A DNA stretch of 64,000 nt, taken from contig NZ_RSTD01000001.1 in NCBI RefSeq assembly GCF_004117915.1, positions 907,883 through 971,882 of the forward strand. Reading direction: 5' to 3'. Shown piece by piece: positions 36,110-45,563 of this stretch. Every line of letters begins with the position of its first letter. Position 1 is the stretch's first letter. Made by a program: the position numbers and the translations under genes. The notes below the pieces were generated by a model that did not search any database, had not been told where the DNA came from, and saw only the letters and a list, made by a program, of their open reading frames with translations. The DNA comes from Companilactobacillus metriopterae. GTDB lineage: Bacteria > Bacillota > Bacilli > Lactobacillales > Lactobacillaceae.

Positions 36110-37219
36110 TTAATATTTTAATAAGTAATCTGATAGTTTTTTCAATCCAATTTTCAATGTTTCAGGATCTGTACAATAACCTAATCTAGCAAATCCTGGT
36201 TCATCAAAAGCTTCTCCGGGTACCAATAGAACACCTGTATCTTGTAATAATTTCTCACAAAAAGTTTTGGTATCTTTAATTTTTTCAAATTTTATAAATG
36301 AAGTTGAAACTTCTGCAGGGAAAACACAACTTACATCAGGAGTTTCCTTTACCCATTCTTTATAGATATCCAAATTTGCTTTTACAAGATTAGAATTTCT
36401 TTGTAAAATTTTATCTCTATTTTTCAAAACAATTGTAGCTATCTGATCATTAAACACACCAGCACAAATCATCGTATAATCTCGATATTTTCTGAAAATA
36501 TCTGCCAATTCTGAATTTGTAGCTGTCCAACCTATCCTAATTCCTGGGATAGAATATGTTTTTGATAAAGAATTTATTGAAATCCCTTTCTCGTATAGGT
36601 CAATAATAGGTGAATATTTCACGCTACTATCGAATGGTAAATAAACTTCGTCTACTAAAATATAGGCATCAATTTCTTTTGCTATTTCGACAATTTTCAT
36701 TAAATAATCTCTATCAATAATAGTTCCTGTGGGATTATTCGCATTATTCAGACAAATCATCTTAGTATTCTTTTTAATAAGTTTTCTTAATTCATCGATA
36801 TCTGGATACCAGCCATTCTCTTCCTTCAGTTCCCAATAGCTTACTTCTGCACCTAATGATTCAGGAATATCGTATAACTGTTGGTAACTTGGATAAGCAC
36901 TGATCACATGGTCTCCAGGTTCAATCAAAGAATAGATTGCTAGTAAATTGGCTCCTGTTGCACCATTTGTCTGTAAAACATTTTCCGGTGCAACATTTTT
37001 ATACAATTTAGATACTTCTTCTTTGAACTCTGGGGATCCTTCAATCCAACCATAGTTCATTTTTTGTTTGTCTAAATCTGAATATAAATCTTTACTATTT
37101 GTTAACTGGTTTAATTCATTCATAGAAAATGATTTTACAGTACTCTGTGCTAAATCATATTTTGCTTCTCTTTCATGAATGTTTAGCCATTCCTCAACTC
37201 CAAATGCATTTATTTTCAT
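36110..37219 (-). CDS. arcT: ArcT-type pyridoxal-phosphate aminotransferase
   Basis: This 369-residue fold-type I aminotransferase has NNANNPTGTIID near residues 158-169, the VDEVYLPF motif and the PLP lysine in SLSKTYSIPGIRIGW near 223-237. Its place between arcD and arcC matches arcT of other lactic acid bacteria, whose exact substrate is not established. A role in ornithine or alanine metabolism is possible. It starts 11 bases after arcD. Confidence 0.85.
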   Translation of the reverse strand: MKINAFGVEEWLNIHEREAKYDLAQSTVKSFSMNELNQLTNSKDLYSDLDKQKMNYGWIEGSPEFKEEVSKLYKNVAPENVLQTNGATGANLLAIYSLIEPGDHVISAYPSYQQLYDIPESLGAEVSYWELKEENGWYPDIDELRKLIKKNTKMICLNNANNPTGTIIDRDYLMKIVEIAKEIDAYILVDEVYLPFDSSVKYSPIIDLYEKGISINSLSKTYSIPGIRIGWTATNSELADIFRKYRDYTMICAGVFNDQIATIVLKNRDKILQRNSNLVKANLDIYKEWVKETPDVSCVFPAEVSTSFIKFEKIKDTKTFCEKLLQDTGVLLVPGEAFDEPGFARLGYCTDPETLKIGLKKLSDYLLKY

Positions 37220-37230
37220 ATCACTTGCCT

Positions 37231-38643
37231 CTAAATTTTAATCATTCCTGTAGCAACCATAACAATAGAAGCTATAGCAAGAACAACAATTATTATTGAA
37301 AATATAATTTCATTATTTGTTAATTTACCGCCATCAATATTATTTTCTTTTTTAGCTTTGTAGTAGAAATAAATTCCTGGTAGATAACCTATACAGCAAA
37401 GTAATAAGTAATGTAAACCAGCTAAACTGATAGCTCCAACTTGGAATACTAATGCAAAAATACCAATCCAAAGTTGACCCATATCTTTATTTTTGTATGA
37501 AAACTTAATTTGATATAAGGCAACGAAGATATAACAAACAACAATTGCGGCAGTACATAGTGATAGGGCAAATTCATATGCTTGTTCTGAAAATAGAAGT
37601 ATTAGCAAGAATATTTGAATCAATCCTGCTGTTAAAAATAGTGAATATGTTGGTGAACCATTTTTATTTTTCTCACCAAATTTTTTAGGTAATAATTTTT
37701 CTTCAGCCATCAACATCGTTGTATCAGCTGGCAACATGGTCCATGATAACCAAGCACCAAGGATAGCAATAATAAGTCCGATACTGATGAATGCTCCACC
37801 CCATGTTCCAACCATATCTTGGAAAATGTAAAGCATTGCAGGTTGATTAATTTTAGCTAAAGCACTTTGTGACATATATCCATAAGGAAGAATTGAAGCC
37901 AAGATATATATTACTAATAGACAAATTATTCCAATAATTGTAGCTTTTCCGGCATCTTTTTTATCTTTGGCACGAGATGAAAGCATACTTGCTCCCTCAA
38001 CACCAACAAAGACCCACATCATAATCATTAAACAAGATCTAAACTGAGTCCAAATGCTGTCTCCTCCAGCAATATTTCCGGCAGCATTTGTCCAGAAATG
38101 AGCAGTAAATATTCCACCTTTGAAAACAAAAATTCCGACAACTATGAATGTAAATAATGGTATCAATTTACAAATAGTAATAATCGTATTAACCGCAGCA
38201 GCTGATTCAACTCCTCGATTAACAATAATTGTTAATATCCATGAAACCACACTTGCAACCAACACTGATGCTATATTTTGACCACTCTTAAATACTGGGA
38301 AAAAGTATCCCACAGAACTCATCAAAACAGTTGCAAATGCAACGTTACCAAGCCAAGCGCTTAACCAATATCCCCAACCACTGACAAATCCTGCAAAGTT
38401 ACCATAACCTTCTTTAGCATAAGCATGAATACCTTCTGCATCTGGATTTTTTAAAAGTAAGTTATTTAGAGATAGAGCTAGCATCAAAATACCAAATCCA
38501 ACTACTAACCAAGCTATTAACGTAGGACCCGGTGCGGACCCAGTAGCTAAAGAACTAGTTAGTGTAAAAACACCTGAACCGATAGAACTAGTAACAACCG
38601 CCGCTGTCAAAGCTCCAAGGGATAGTCCTTTCTTTTCTTCCAT
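37231..38643 (-). CDS. arcD: Arginine/ornithine antiporter
   Basis: This 470-residue APC-family permease has about twelve to thirteen membrane segments. The start KGLSLGALTAAVVTSSIGSGVFTLTS is the family's typical first helix. It exchanges arginine for ornithine across the membrane. The ATG at 38643 has AGGGGAA upstream; an earlier in-frame start 39 bases before it lacks a site. A terminator-like hairpin separates it from arcB. Confidence 0.93.
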   Translation of the reverse strand: MEEKKGLSLGALTAAVVTSSIGSGVFTLTSSLATGSAPGPTLIAWLVVGFGILMLALSLNNLLLKNPDAEGIHAYAKEGYGNFAGFVSGWGYWLSAWLGNVAFATVLMSSVGYFFPVFKSGQNIASVLVASVVSWILTIIVNRGVESAAAVNTIITICKLIPLFTFIVVGIFVFKGGIFTAHFWTNAAGNIAGGDSIWTQFRSCLMIMMWVFVGVEGASMLSSRAKDKKDAGKATIIGIICLLVIYILASILPYGYMSQSALAKINQPAMLYIFQDMVGTWGGAFISIGLIIAILGAWLSWTMLPADTTMLMAEEKLLPKKFGEKNKNGSPTYSLFLTAGLIQIFLLILLFSEQAYEFALSLCTAAIVVCYIFVALYQIKFSYKNKDMGQLWIGIFALVFQVGAISLAGLHYLLLCCIGYLPGIYFYYKAKKENNIDGGKLTNNEIIFSIIIVVLAIASIVMVATGMIKI

Positions 38644-38667
38644 GTGTATATTCCCCTTAATTAATAA

Positions 38668-38703
38668 AATAAAAAGAGCCACCCATTTAAAAGTAGCTCT
38701 TCG
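38668..38703 (-). terminator. Attenuating hairpin between arcB and arcD
   Basis: The stem 38674-38682 with 38693-38701 (AAGAGCTAC/GTGGCTCTT, one wobble pair) is followed leftward by a run of T residues. It probably lowers arcDTC transcription relative to arcAB. Confidence 0.65.
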
Positions 38704-38711
38704 GTAAAAAA

Positions 38712-39749
38712 TTATGCCTTAGGAATGAACAAGTTACCTAGAGTAGCTGCCATAATGGCCTTAATTGAGTGCATTCTGTTTTCAGCTTCTTCAAATTGAC
38801 GAGCGTATTTACTTCTAAATACTTCATCTGAAACTTCCATTTCTGTAAGTCCATATTCGTCTTTGATATTCTTACCATAAGTTGTAGTTGCATCATGGAA
38901 AGCTGGTAGACAGTGCATGAAGATAATTTGATCGTCTGGCATTTGTGCTTTTTCAATCATATCCATTGTTACTTTGTAATCTTTTAGAAGTTCAATTCTT
39001 TCAGCCCATTGATCTTCTTCACCCATTGATACCCATACGTCTGTATAGATAACATTTGTGCCTTTAACACCTTCTTCGATGTTATCAGTAATCAAGAATT
39101 TGCTTCCTGACTTATCTGCGTAACCTTGAGCTGTTTTGACAACTGAATCATCTGGGAATAATTCTTTAGGTGCAACGATATGGATATTTACACCAAGCAT
39201 TGAACCAGTAACTAGAAGACTGTTAGCCATGTTGTTACGTCCATCACCAACAAATGTTAATGTCTTGCCCTTCAATGTTCCAAATGCTTCTTTCATAGTC
39301 ATGAAGTCAGCAATCATTTGTGTTGGATGCCATTCATCAGTTAGACCATTCCAAACTGGAACACCTGAATACTTGGCTAGATCTTCTACGACTTCTTGAC
39401 TAAATCCTCTAAATTCAATTCCGTCAAACATGCTTCCAAGAACTTTGGCTGTATCTTCAACAGATTCTTTTTTACCTAGTTGAATATCATTAGCACCTAA
39501 GAATTCAGGATGTGCTCCCAAATCGATTGAAGCTGTTGTAAATGCTGAACGAGTTCTTGTAGATGTCTTTTCGAATAGAAGAGCAATATTTTTACCTTCA
39601 AGATAGTGATGAGGAATACCCTTTTTCTTAAGAGCTTTTAGATGAATTGAGAAATCAATTAGATATTCTAATTCCTCTGGTGTGAAATATTTTTCTGCTA
39701 AAAGACTGCGTCCTTGAAATACTGAGTTTTCTTTACCTTGAAAGTCCAT
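38712..39749 (-). CDS. arcB: Catabolic ornithine carbamoyltransferase
   Basis: This 345-residue enzyme has carbamoyl-phosphate site [12 protein letters not shown] near residues 54-65, the EWHPTQ segment near 140 and ornithine site [10 protein letters not shown] near 273-282. It splits citrulline phosphorolytically into ornithine and carbamoyl phosphate. Location after arcA supports the catabolic rather than the anabolic type. Confidence 0.96.
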   Translation of the reverse strand: MDFQGKENSVFQGRSLLAEKYFTPEELEYLIDFSIHLKALKKKGIPHHYLEGKNIALLFEKTSTRTRSAFTTASIDLGAHPEFLGANDIQLGKKESVEDTAKVLGSMFDGIEFRGFSQEVVEDLAKYSGVPVWNGLTDEWHPTQMIADFMTMKEAFGTLKGKTLTFVGDGRNNMANSLLVTGSMLGVNIHIVAPKELFPDDSVVKTAQGYADKSGSKFLITDNIEEGVKGTNVIYTDVWVSMGEEDQWAERIELLKDYKVTMDMIEKAQMPDDQIIFMHCLPAFHDATTTYGKNIKDEYGLTEMEVSDEVFRSKYARQFEEAENRMHSIKAIMAATLGNLFIPKA

Positions 39750-39770
39750 AGTTATTCTCCAAATTTTATT

Positions 39771-41006
39771 TTATTTTTTTAGATCTTGTCGTACTAGTGG
39801 CATACTCATACAACGTGGGCCCCCACGACCTCTTGATAATTCACTTGAAATTGTCTCCAGAACTTTAATTCCATGTTGTCTTAATAGTTCATTTGAAACA
39901 TAATTTCTGTCATATGTTAAAACAGTTCCCGGTGCAATAGCCAATGTATTTGATCCATCATTCCATTGTTCACGAGGTGCAATAATTGGATCACCATTTC
40001 CTGTAGGGATTAAATCTAGATCATCTAGATTTAATGCTTTTTTCAATACATCTTTTAGATCATTGTTATGTTCAATTGAAATTGATCCATCTTTTGTTGG
40101 ATGTAATGTCCATGTATCAATATTTCCACCAGCTCCTAGAATTCCTGGATGTACTGTAAATTGATCATAATTAATCATTGTGAAAACAGTATCCAAGTGC
40201 ATCATTGCATGGTTATGTGGAATTGAAATAGCAATAACAGTATCAAAACCACTATTTTCTGTAAATAGATTCTGTGCAATTTGTTGAATTGCTTCAGCAC
40301 TTGTTCTTTGTGATACCCCAATTGCTAATACGTGATCACTAAGTACCAACTCATCTCCACCTTCAATACGGTGATTATGGTTACGACTTCTCCATACGTT
40401 CAAGCCTTTGTTAGCAAAACGTGGATGATTTTCAATGATTGTTTCCATAAACATTGATTCTCTTTGACGTGCAGCATATGTCATGTGATTAATACTCAAT
40501 CCTTCACCAATTGAGGCAGCAGGGTCTCTTGTGAAGTATAAGTTTGGCATTGGATCCATGAAGAATGGATAATTGCTATCTTCAGCAAAACTTACTAAAT
40601 CTGTTGGTTTGTGATCAACTTCTTCTTTTCGAACGCCGGCCATGATTTTATTGACCATATCTTGAGTATTCATGCTTAAGAAATATTCTTTTAAAGCATC
40701 ATGACTTCCGCCTTTTGGGAAACCTGATTCTTTCAACATTTTTTCAAGAAATGCCTCTTTAACATTACCAGCATCAATAGCTTCAGCAGAAAGTTGCTCG
40801 AGATATAATACTTCCGTTCCATTGTCGCGCAATATTTGTGCAAAATGATCATGCTCTTTTTGAGCAATTGGAAGGTATGGTATGTCATCAAACAATAGTC
40901 TTGGCATAGTGTCTGGTGTAAGGTTTTCTACTTCCTCAGCAGGACGTTTCAACATTACAACATCTAACTTTCCAATTTCTGATGTTACATGAATTGGTTT
41001 GGTCAT
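39771..41006 (-). CDS. arcA: Arginine deiminase
   Basis: This 411-residue guanidino-modifying enzyme has the motifs [12 protein letters not shown] near 155-166, EGGDELVLS near 215-223, MHLDTVFTM near 269-277 and the nucleophilic cysteine in [13 protein letters not shown] close to the C-terminus. It hydrolyses arginine to citrulline and ammonia, giving acid resistance and feeding ATP production. It is the first gene of the arc operon, with GGAGTGA upstream and a cre further up. Confidence 0.97.
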   Translation of the reverse strand: MTKPIHVTSEIGKLDVVMLKRPAEEVENLTPDTMPRLLFDDIPYLPIAQKEHDHFAQILRDNGTEVLYLEQLSAEAIDAGNVKEAFLEKMLKESGFPKGGSHDALKEYFLSMNTQDMVNKIMAGVRKEEVDHKPTDLVSFAEDSNYPFFMDPMPNLYFTRDPAASIGEGLSINHMTYAARQRESMFMETIIENHPRFANKGLNVWRSRNHNHRIEGGDELVLSDHVLAIGVSQRTSAEAIQQIAQNLFTENSGFDTVIAISIPHNHAMMHLDTVFTMINYDQFTVHPGILGAGGNIDTWTLHPTKDGSISIEHNNDLKDVLKKALNLDDLDLIPTGNGDPIIAPREQWNDGSNTLAIAPGTVLTYDRNYVSNELLRQHGIKVLETISSELSRGRGGPRCMSMPLVRQDLKK

Positions 41007-41069
41007 TATAATTCACTCCTTAATTCGATTTGTATTTCCAAGACTTAGATTAACGCTCCATCATTATGT

Positions 41070-41084
41070 TTGCAAGCGTTTTCA
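41070..41084 (-). promoter_or_regulatory. CcpA cre site upstream of arcA
   Basis: TTGCAAGCGTTTTCA matches the catabolite-responsive element WTGNNARCGNWWWCA at every fixed position. It lies about 65 bases before the arcA start, within or just downstream of the promoter, consistent with glucose repression known for arc operons of lactic acid bacteria. Confidence 0.82.
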
Positions 41085-41245
41085 CATATTTTGTAATCTA
41101 GTTTCATAAAATTAGCATATTTTAATTTAGTGAAACTCCTTCAAATTACGCAAATTCATTGAAAAATTAAAAGAAAACTAATTTAAATTTTTATGGAAAG
41201 ATTGTGAATTTATTTACATCTTTCTGAAAGTTACTAATTTTTTTC

Positions 41246-41279
41246 TAAAAAAAAAGACTATCCCTAAGGGATAGTCTCA
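41246..41279 (-). terminator. Terminator of the lipoprotein gene
   Basis: AGACTATCCC / GGGATAGTCT (41255-41264 with 41268-41277) is followed leftward by nine T residues. It isolates the arc promoter from the upstream lipoprotein gene. Confidence 0.88.
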
Positions 41280-41765
41280 TTTAGCGTTCTTCTTTACATA
41301 ATTTTTAACATCTTTGTGGCTACCATCATAAAGTTTCCACTTCTTGCCATCTACAGTCTTAATTGTTGTTTTACCAACTTTTGTAAATGTCCAATCATTG
41401 AAATCTGGTTCTGCAATAACACTCATACCATCAATTTTGAACTTCTTCTTGTTTTTTGAATCCATAACAAGTTTAGGTTTGATAAAGTATGTAATTTTCT
41501 TTTGTGATCCATCTTTATTTACACGATAGTATTTAACATCATTTTTATCTTTACCTGTGAAGAAAGTAATATATTGATCTTTGTTATCTGAACTAACACC
41601 AACATAATCATGACCTTTAATCTCAGATTTTGTGATTTTATCAGCTGAATGAGTTTCTTCAGTCTTTTCTGCATTTTTTGAACTTGAATTAGAACAAGCT
41701 GTAAGTCCTGTAGCAGCTCCACCCAATGCTAATATGGCTAATAGTGTAACAATAATTTTTTTCAT
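41277..41765 (-). CDS. Small lipoprotein of unknown function
   Basis: This 162-residue protein has a lipoprotein signal peptide (KKIIVTLLAILALGG, lipobox LTAC with the cysteine near residue 24) and an Asn/Lys/Ser linker. A beta-rich, lysine-rich domain follows, with VGVSSDNKDQYITFF and DFNDWTFTKVGKTTIK. No family was recognised. The ATG at 41765 is preferred over an in-frame GTG because GGAG lies eight bases upstream. It is single, bounded by terminators, and is likely exposed on the outer membrane face. Function unknown. Confidence 0.78.
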   Translation of the reverse strand: MKKIIVTLLAILALGGAATGLTACSNSSSKNAEKTEETHSADKITKSEIKGHDYVGVSSDNKDQYITFFTGKDKNDVKYYRVNKDGSQKKITYFIKPKLVMDSKNKKKFKIDGMSVIAEPDFNDWTFTKVGKTTIKTVDGKKWKLYDGSHKDVKNYVKKNAK

Positions 41766-41842
41766 GAGGTACACTCCTATTTATTATTGAATATCAACAC
41801 TTTTCATTTTAGGTTATTCATTTACTAAAAGCAATAAATATA

Positions 41843-41872
41843 CAAATAAAAAAAGACCCTAAGGTCTTTATT
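41843..41872 (-). terminator. Terminator of glnA
   Basis: AAAGACC / GGTCTTT (41852-41858 with 41863-41869, loop CTAA) is followed leftward by T residues, directly after the glnA stop. Confidence 0.75.
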
Positions 41873-43199
41873 AGTAAAGTGGCATATAAGTTTGTTGTTC
41901 CCAAACGGAAACTGTTTGCTTATATCTTGCCCATTCGTCATCTTTTGCAACAAGGAAGTTCCTTGTTAAAAATTCACCCAATGATTGTTGAACATATTTG
42001 TCTTCACGCAATGCTTTCAGTGCATTATGTAGAGTAGATGGTAGTTCACGAATTCCTAGCTCTGCTCTTCTTTCTTCAGTCATATCGTAAATGTTTTCTT
42101 GGATTTCATCTGAAACTTGATATTTATTTTCAATACCATCAAGACCTGCGTCTAAAATAGCACCAATTGATAGATATGGATTTGTTGAAGGATCAACACT
42201 TCTCATTTCAACACGTTTTGATTTACCTTTAGCTGCTGGTACACGAACTAATGGTGATCTATTTTTTCCTGACCATGCAATGTATGTTGGTGCTTCAAAT
42301 CCTGGTACTAAACGTTTATAAGAATTAACAGTTGGATTATTAATTGCAGTTAATGCTCGAGCATGTTTTAGCAAACCACTCAAGAAATACTTAGCTGTTT
42401 CTGAAAGTTTGTCATTACCGTCATTGAAAACATTTTCTGATCCTTTGAACAATGACATATTGATGTGCATTCCAGATCCATTGATTCCTTGCAATGGTTT
42501 TGGCATAAATGTTGCATATAAACCGTGTTTTCTAGCAATAGTTTTTACAACTAATTTGAATGTTTGAATATTGTCTGCTGCTTTAAGTGCATCATCATAT
42601 CTGAAATCAACTTCTTGTTGACCAGGTGCAACTTCATGGTGACTCGCTTCAACTTCAAATCCCATTTTTTCAAGTTCTAGAACTATATCACGACGGCAGT
42701 TTTCTCCCATATCAACCGGTGAAAAATCAAAATATCCACCATCATCATGAAGATCTAAAGTTGGTTGTCCTTTTTCATCCGTCTTAAATAAGAAAAATTC
42801 TGGTTCTGGTCCAATATTAAAATTAGTGAAACCTTGAGATTTCATTTTTTCTACAATACGTTTTAGGTTTAAACGTGGATCACCTAAAAATGGTTCTCCA
42901 TCTGTAGTATAAATATCACAAATTAATCTTGCTACTCTTCCATGTTCTGTTCCCCATGGGAAGATTAGCCAAGTTGATAAATCAGGATAAAGTAGCATGT
43001 CACTTTCTTCAATTCTTGTAAATCCTTCAATTGATGAACCATCAAAAGTGATCTTGTTAGCCAAAACCTTATCAAGTTGAGATACAGGAACTTCAACGTT
43101 TTTGATAATACCGTTAATATCTGTAAACATTAAACAAATAAACTCTACTTGTTCTTCTTCAACTGCCCTTTTTATATCTTCTGCTGAAAAATTAGTCAC
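41871..43199 (-). CDS. glnA: Glutamine synthetase type I
   Basis: This 442-residue enzyme has the segment [11 protein letters not shown] equivalent [12 protein letters not shown] near residue 56, the ATP-site [11 protein letters not shown] near 238 and [12 protein letters not shown] near 318. It makes glutamine from glutamate and ammonia. GTG at 43199 is the start because AAAGGAGAA lies seven bases upstream and the resulting length matches Bacilli; an upstream extension of 15 codons has no such site. No glnR gene precedes it here, unlike in many Bacilli. Confidence 0.95.
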   Translation of the reverse strand: MTNFSAEDIKRAVEEEQVEFICLMFTDINGIIKNVEVPVSQLDKVLANKITFDGSSIEGFTRIEESDMLLYPDLSTWLIFPWGTEHGRVARLICDIYTTDGEPFLGDPRLNLKRIVEKMKSQGFTNFNIGPEPEFFLFKTDEKGQPTLDLHDDGGYFDFSPVDMGENCRRDIVLELEKMGFEVEASHHEVAPGQQEVDFRYDDALKAADNIQTFKLVVKTIARKHGLYATFMPKPLQGINGSGMHINMSLFKGSENVFNDGNDKLSETAKYFLSGLLKHARALTAINNPTVNSYKRLVPGFEAPTYIAWSGKNRSPLVRVPAAKGKSKRVEMRSVDPSTNPYLSIGAILDAGLDGIENKYQVSDEIQENIYDMTEERRAELGIRELPSTLHNALKALREDKYVQQSLGEFLTRNFLVAKDDEWARYKQTVSVWEQQTYMPLY

Positions 43200-43280
43200 T
43201 GTGAATTCTCCTTTGTATATACCAATTATTAATATTAGCAACAAAAACCATTGGGTTGGGTGTTTGTTAATAATGTATCG

Positions 43281-43309
43281 ATAATACCAATTGTTTTACT
43301 AAGTGTCAA
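43281..43309 (-). promoter_or_regulatory. Promoter of glnA
   Basis: Leftward TTGACA (43304-43309), 17-base spacer and TATTAT (43281-43286) make a near-consensus vegetative promoter, leaving an untranslated leader of about 75 bases before the GTG start. Confidence 0.78.
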
Positions 43310-43428
43310 ATATAATCCTTAAATCTTATCTTTGTATTTGACTTATCATTTTAAACAAGTTAACCTAAAAGACGTACTTTATTTATTGAATTAATATAAT
43401 TATTCGGTTTATTTCAAAGGAGAGCACG

Positions 43429-44406
43429 ATGGACGTTTTTGATTACGATGATATCCAATTAGTTCCGAACAAATGTATTGTAAATAGTAGATCTGAGTGT
43501 GACACCACTGTTAAGTTAGGAAATCACACATTCAAAATTCCCGTAGTCCCTGCTAATATGCAAACTATTATCAATGAAGAACTTGCTGTTAAGTTAGCTT
43601 CAGATGGATATTTCTATATTATGCATCGATTCGACGAGCAAAGCAGAGCAGAATTTATAGAAATGATGAATGACAATATTTTAATTTCTTCTATTAGTTT
43701 GGGAATTAAAGAAAATGAGTTCGATTTTATCAGATCTTTATCCGATCAAAATATAGTTCCTGATTACATAACTATTGATGTTGCACATGGTCATAGTGAC
43801 AGTGTAATTGAAATGATCAAACACGTTAAAAAGTATCTACCAAATAGTTTCGTTATTGCGGGTAATGTTGGTACTCCAGCAGCAGTGAGAGACTTAGAAA
43901 ACGCTGGAGCAGACGCCACAAAGGTCGGTATTGGCCCTGGTAAAGCTTGCATAACAAAATTGAAGACTGGTTTTGGTACTGGCGGTTGGCAACTTGCAGC
44001 AGTGAGACTATGTGCTAAGGCTGCAACAAAACCTATAATTGCTGATGGTGGTATTAGAAATAATGGAGACATCGCCAAATCTGTCCGTTTTGGAGCTTCA
44101 TTTGTGATGGTAGGATCCCTATTTGCTGGACATGTAGAATCACCAGGCAAAGAAATTGAAAAAGATAATAAAAAATACAAAGAATACTTTGGATCAGCCT
44201 CAGAATTTCAAAAAGGTGAACATAAAAACGTTGAAGGAAAGAAAATGCTGGTACCTGCTAAAGGATCAATATTTGATACCCTTCAAGAAATGAAAGAAGA
44301 CCTACAATCTTCAATCTCATATTCCGGCGGAAATGAATTAAATAGTCTTACTAAAGTTGACTATGTTATAGTTAAAAATTCCATTTACAACGGGGATTTA
44401 CATTAA
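43429..44406 (+). CDS. guaC: GMP reductase
   Basis: This 325-residue IMP dehydrogenase/GMP reductase family TIM barrel starts [16 protein letters not shown] and has the catalytic cysteine in [19 protein letters not shown] near residues 168-186. The lack of CBS domains and the length mark GuaC (type 2, as in Bacilli). It converts GMP to IMP. It starts after AAAGGAGAG. No purine riboswitch was seen upstream. Confidence 0.93.
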   Translation: MDVFDYDDIQLVPNKCIVNSRSECDTTVKLGNHTFKIPVVPANMQTIINEELAVKLASDGYFYIMHRFDEQSRAEFIEMMNDNILISSISLGIKENEFDFIRSLSDQNIVPDYITIDVAHGHSDSVIEMIKHVKKYLPNSFVIAGNVGTPAAVRDLENAGADATKVGIGPGKACITKLKTGFGTGGWQLAAVRLCAKAATKPIIADGGIRNNGDIAKSVRFGASFVMVGSLFAGHVESPGKEIEKDNKKYKEYFGSASEFQKGEHKNVEGKKMLVPAKGSIFDTLQEMKEDLQSSISYSGGNELNSLTKVDYVIVKNSIYNGDLH

Positions 44407-44414
44407 TTTTTTGC

Positions 44415-44455
44415 ACAAAAAAAGAAGCAGACGACTGGGTGTTCGTCTGCTTCAA
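44415..44455 (-). terminator. Terminator of the GT2/GT39 glycosyltransferase operon
   Basis: An 11-bp perfect stem GAAGCAGACGA / TCGTCTGCTTC (44424-44434 with 44443-44453) is followed leftward by seven T residues. It lies 130 bases past the last gene; the space between (44454-44585) holds nothing recognisable. There is no T-run rightward, so guaC is not clearly terminated by it. Confidence 0.75.
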
Positions 44456-44585
44456 TAATGAATGGGATAGTTCATATTCAATTTGATAACCATAAATCCA
44501 ATTGCACTACTAAAACAATTGAATCACTTCATATCAAATCTAACATTACTGTAACATATTGCATCAAATTTAAAAAGGACATTTT

Positions 44586-45536
44586 TTAATTATTTTTTAA
44601 TTTGTATACTTTTTCATTTTGCTGAAATCCTTTTAAATCTCTAACAATATATCTTGGTCTTTTGTTTACTTGATTTAAAATTCTTCCCATGTAATCTCCA
44701 ACTATACCAAGGGTTACAAGCATTAGACTTATGCTCAATAATATTACGACAATTCCAAAAGATTCTGCACTATATGAACTTGTGGCAATAATCGTAATTA
44801 AATAAATTATTGATCCTACAAATGGTATAGCTGCAAATATATTTGCAAATAGTAATGGTTTGATTGAGAAGGACTTAATACCATCTGTTGCTAGTTTTAG
44901 CATTTTAGAGAGCGGATATTTAGTTTCTCCAGCATTTCTCTCATGTCTATGATAGACAACACTTGTTTGCTTGAATCCAACCCAAGTTACTTGTCCTCTG
45001 ACAAAGGGGTCATATTCTTTTAGTTGTTGTAATTGATAGACAACTTTTTTATCCATCAATCTAAAGTCACCAGTATCTAAGGGCATATCGATCGAAGAAA
45101 GTTTTCTGAATGTTCGATAAAACATAGATGCTGTGGCTTTTTTGAATACTGATTCACCATCACGTTGTGCACGTTTACCGTATACTACATCATATCCTTC
45201 CTTCCATTTTTTTACCATACTTGTTATGACTTCAGGAGGATCTTGAAGATCTGCATCCATTACTACAACGGCATCACCAGATATATAATCCAGTCCAGCT
45301 GTGATAGCATTTTGATGTCCAAAGTTTCTCGAAAATTCTACTAATTTAATATTCTCATAATAGTCAGCTGCGTGACTGAGAATTTCAACTGAATGGTCTT
45401 TTGAACCATCATCTACGAATATCAATTCGAAATTTTCTTCTTGTTGTTCAGTAAAGTTTAATAAAGTGTCAATTGTGTCTTGAATACCCTCTTCTTCATT
45501 GAAGACAGGTAAGACAATTGAAATTAATGGTTTCAT
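44586..45536 (-). CDS. Family 2 glycosyltransferase, undecaprenyl-phosphate sugar transferase type
   Basis: This 316-residue protein resembles GtrB, CsbB and dolichol-phosphate mannosyltransferase. A GT2 domain (residues about 5-230) contains LPVFNEEEGI, VDDGSKDHS, VMDADLQDPPE and RRNAGETKYPL-like RHERNAGETKYPL; two C-terminal membrane helices (about 238-300) follow. It would load a sugar onto undecaprenyl phosphate for use outside by the adjacent GT39 protein. Gap to the upstream gene is 27 bases, so the two form an operon. Confidence 0.88.
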   Translation of the reverse strand: MKPLISIVLPVFNEEEGIQDTIDTLLNFTEQQEENFELIFVDDGSKDHSVEILSHAADYYENIKLVEFSRNFGHQNAITAGLDYISGDAVVVMDADLQDPPEVITSMVKKWKEGYDVVYGKRAQRDGESVFKKATASMFYRTFRKLSSIDMPLDTGDFRLMDKKVVYQLQQLKEYDPFVRGQVTWVGFKQTSVVYHRHERNAGETKYPLSKMLKLATDGIKSFSIKPLLFANIFAAIPFVGSIIYLITIIATSSYSAESFGIVVILLSISLMLVTLGIVGDYMGRILNQVNKRPRYIVRDLKGFQQNEKVYKLKNN

Positions 45537-45563
45537 ATGAGTTACATCCCTTTCTTTTTAGTT

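Noticed and set aside
43266..43310. GlnR operators before glnA
   Set aside because: Only imperfect matches to TGTNAN7TNACA were seen, with two or more mismatches in the fixed positions, common in AT-rich DNA.
43310..43428. Purine riboswitch before guaC
   Set aside because: The leader lacks the conserved core of purine riboswitches and any terminator hairpin.
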